Assembly: GCA_031763025.1 (NCBI GenBank)
Contig: JASSKH010000016.1
Span: 4,216,001-4,280,000 of the forward strand
From: Macrocystis pyrifera
Lineage: Eukaryota > Sar > Phaeophyceae > Laminariales > Laminariaceae
Direction: 5' to 3'
Length of the DNA stretch: 64,000 nucleotides
The notes under the pieces are model-generated. The model was not told the origin of the DNA, did not search any database, and saw only the letters and a list, made by a program, of their open reading frames with translations. The position numbers were made by a program, and so were the translations under genes. This document shows positions 1 through 64,000 of this stretch, one piece after another (the first letter of the stretch is position 1; every line of letters starts with the position of its first letter).

Positions 1-288
1 ACTATAATCCGCACCGCAGGAGTCTGCAAACAGAAAAACCGCACCGCGGTTCGGTGCTGCACCGTGAAACGCCTTGCTGAAGATTTTAAAATAATAACAA
101 AACGGGCCCTCCGGGCGGAAATTCTGTACGGGTGTATGTAAAAAACGTTTTTAGTACATACTTGGTTTTAGTATGTATCCCCACCCCGTTATCGTAGGGA
201 CACGAAGGTCTATTATGGTCGTACGACGATCGGCATGCATGAGATGAGTACGTCAGTACACCCCCCCCCCAATGGGACTTGTTTATGT

Positions 289-395
289 ATTACGGGGGAC
301 CATAGTAAACAGGACCTACTGTACACACAAAAAACTATATGTTTCCCTATTTTTATTAGCAATATTTGGTCCTATTTACTGTGGTCCCCCGTAAT
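289..395 (+). mobile_element. TTACGGGGGACC hairpin MITE, copy 1
   Basis: Near-palindromic ~105-bp element. The ends are TTACGGGGGACCATAGTAAA and its reverse complement; the middle is AT-rich. Flanking TA repeats suggest TA target duplication (inference). Lies in intron 37. Confidence 0.85.
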
Positions 396-403
396 AATAT
401 ATG

Positions 404-550
404 GGAAAAAAGTAGCGAGCGCCCAAATGTTGGAGGTGTCACTGTTAGGAGTAGGAATGGTGCCTCCGTCTCGAATGTGATGAGTGCTCAATGATCGTCA
501 AATGGCTAAGGCCTAGGGCAAGTAACGAATGAGTACCCCCCCCCCCCCCC
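404..550 (+). mobile_element. LINE 3'-end fragment with poly(C) tail
   Basis: Matches the end of the 28,711 fragment (GGAGGTGTC...GGAGTAGGAA, AAGTAACGAATGAGTAC), then C14. The coding frame is eroded. Confidence 0.7.
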
Positions 551-724
551 TTCCAATTAATGAGTTCACCCCCCCCCACCCCTCCCCAACACACACATCA
601 GTACCCCCCCCCCCCCCGGTCATACGACTACGGCCATGCATGATATCGAGTGCACCCCCCCCCCCCCCCCCTCCAATGGTCGCGGGGTATCGGATTTTTA
701 TTTTTGCATGTTCCTCTGACCCAC

Positions 725-63665
<62,941 letters not shown>

Positions 63666-64000
63666 CTGGGGTGAGAGTCACAGCGTGGAACACGTCAATT
63701 TTGAGGCCACGCATATTTTCGAGTAAAATATTGGCATCTGAAAGGGTACGGCGAGAGGCGACGAAGGCGACGTTCGAAGGTAGCACTCGAGAAAGCAAAG
63801 GGCGATGTCGAGAAATTCGAGGTTAGAGGGCCCGATACTGAGACCGATTCAAAAAAAAAACTTTACCGATCCCTTGGCCTGTCGTGCTTTCGTATTAGTT
63901 TAATACATATATATATATATAAAACGCCTACTCTGAGCACGGGTAAAACCTTATCGGTGTGATGTCAGCAACCTTGAGCAAATACTATTATCATCAATGG
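63666..64000. other. Right edge: part of the intron before exon 1
   Basis: Nothing recognised besides a (TA)n run at about 63,908. The exon carrying the first half of the exon 1 EF loop must lie farther right. Confidence 0.5.

Overview
Eukaryotic DNA. The minus strand carries one very large, intron-dense gene that enters the window at the right edge (about 63,665) and leaves at the left edge (about 725). I traced 37 exons by eye (36 firm, one tentative). They total about 5.2 kb of coding sequence, about 1,730 codons, so more than 90% of the window is intron. Exons were accepted when consensus splice sites (GT-AG, one GC-AG), reading phase and protein pattern agreed across each junction; almost every junction does. 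Neither the start nor the stop codon is in the window.

The predicted protein is a chain of EF-hand-like calcium-binding motifs, roughly 18 to 20, mostly paired. Near its visible N-terminus sits a three-fold repeated segment resembling the MABP beta-prism fold (exons 4-8). A Gly/Ser/Pro-rich linker (exons 16-19) and a His/Gly/Asp-rich linker (exon 30) separate the EF-hand blocks. The closest general analogy is a multi-EF-hand protein of the EFCAB6 kind, but I recognise no named orthologue. Exon 6 has an apparent frameshift and exon 35 does not join in phase, so an assembly error or a damaged allele is possible.

The organism is most likely a large-genome stramenopile such as a brown alga: many small exons, kilobase introns, mixed base composition and many short DNA transposons. 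This is an inference with modest confidence.

The introns are packed with repeats: (1) 17 copies of a ~105-bp near-palindromic element starting TTACGGGGGACC; (2) a GTGATA-ended element, whose ends have twice expanded into satellite arrays; (3) a hairpin element starting CCTTTTAGGACTGCAGTCC; (4) 3'-end fragments of a LINE whose ORF stop is followed at once by a poly(C) tract; (5) a ~540-bp SINE-like repeat sharing that GAGTAC-poly(C) end; (6) a complete miniature LTR retrotransposon (TRIM) nested in a GTGATA element; (7) AGATC-rich repeats; (8) very long C/G homopolymers, one of 136 bp.

The most unusual pattern is at exon borders. Several introns contain tandem arrays or duplications whose unit includes the neighbouring exon edge and splice site (exons 4, 9, 11, 12, 26, 36 and probably 16). 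This suggests introns grow here by duplicating outward from exon edges, leaving decoy splice sites.
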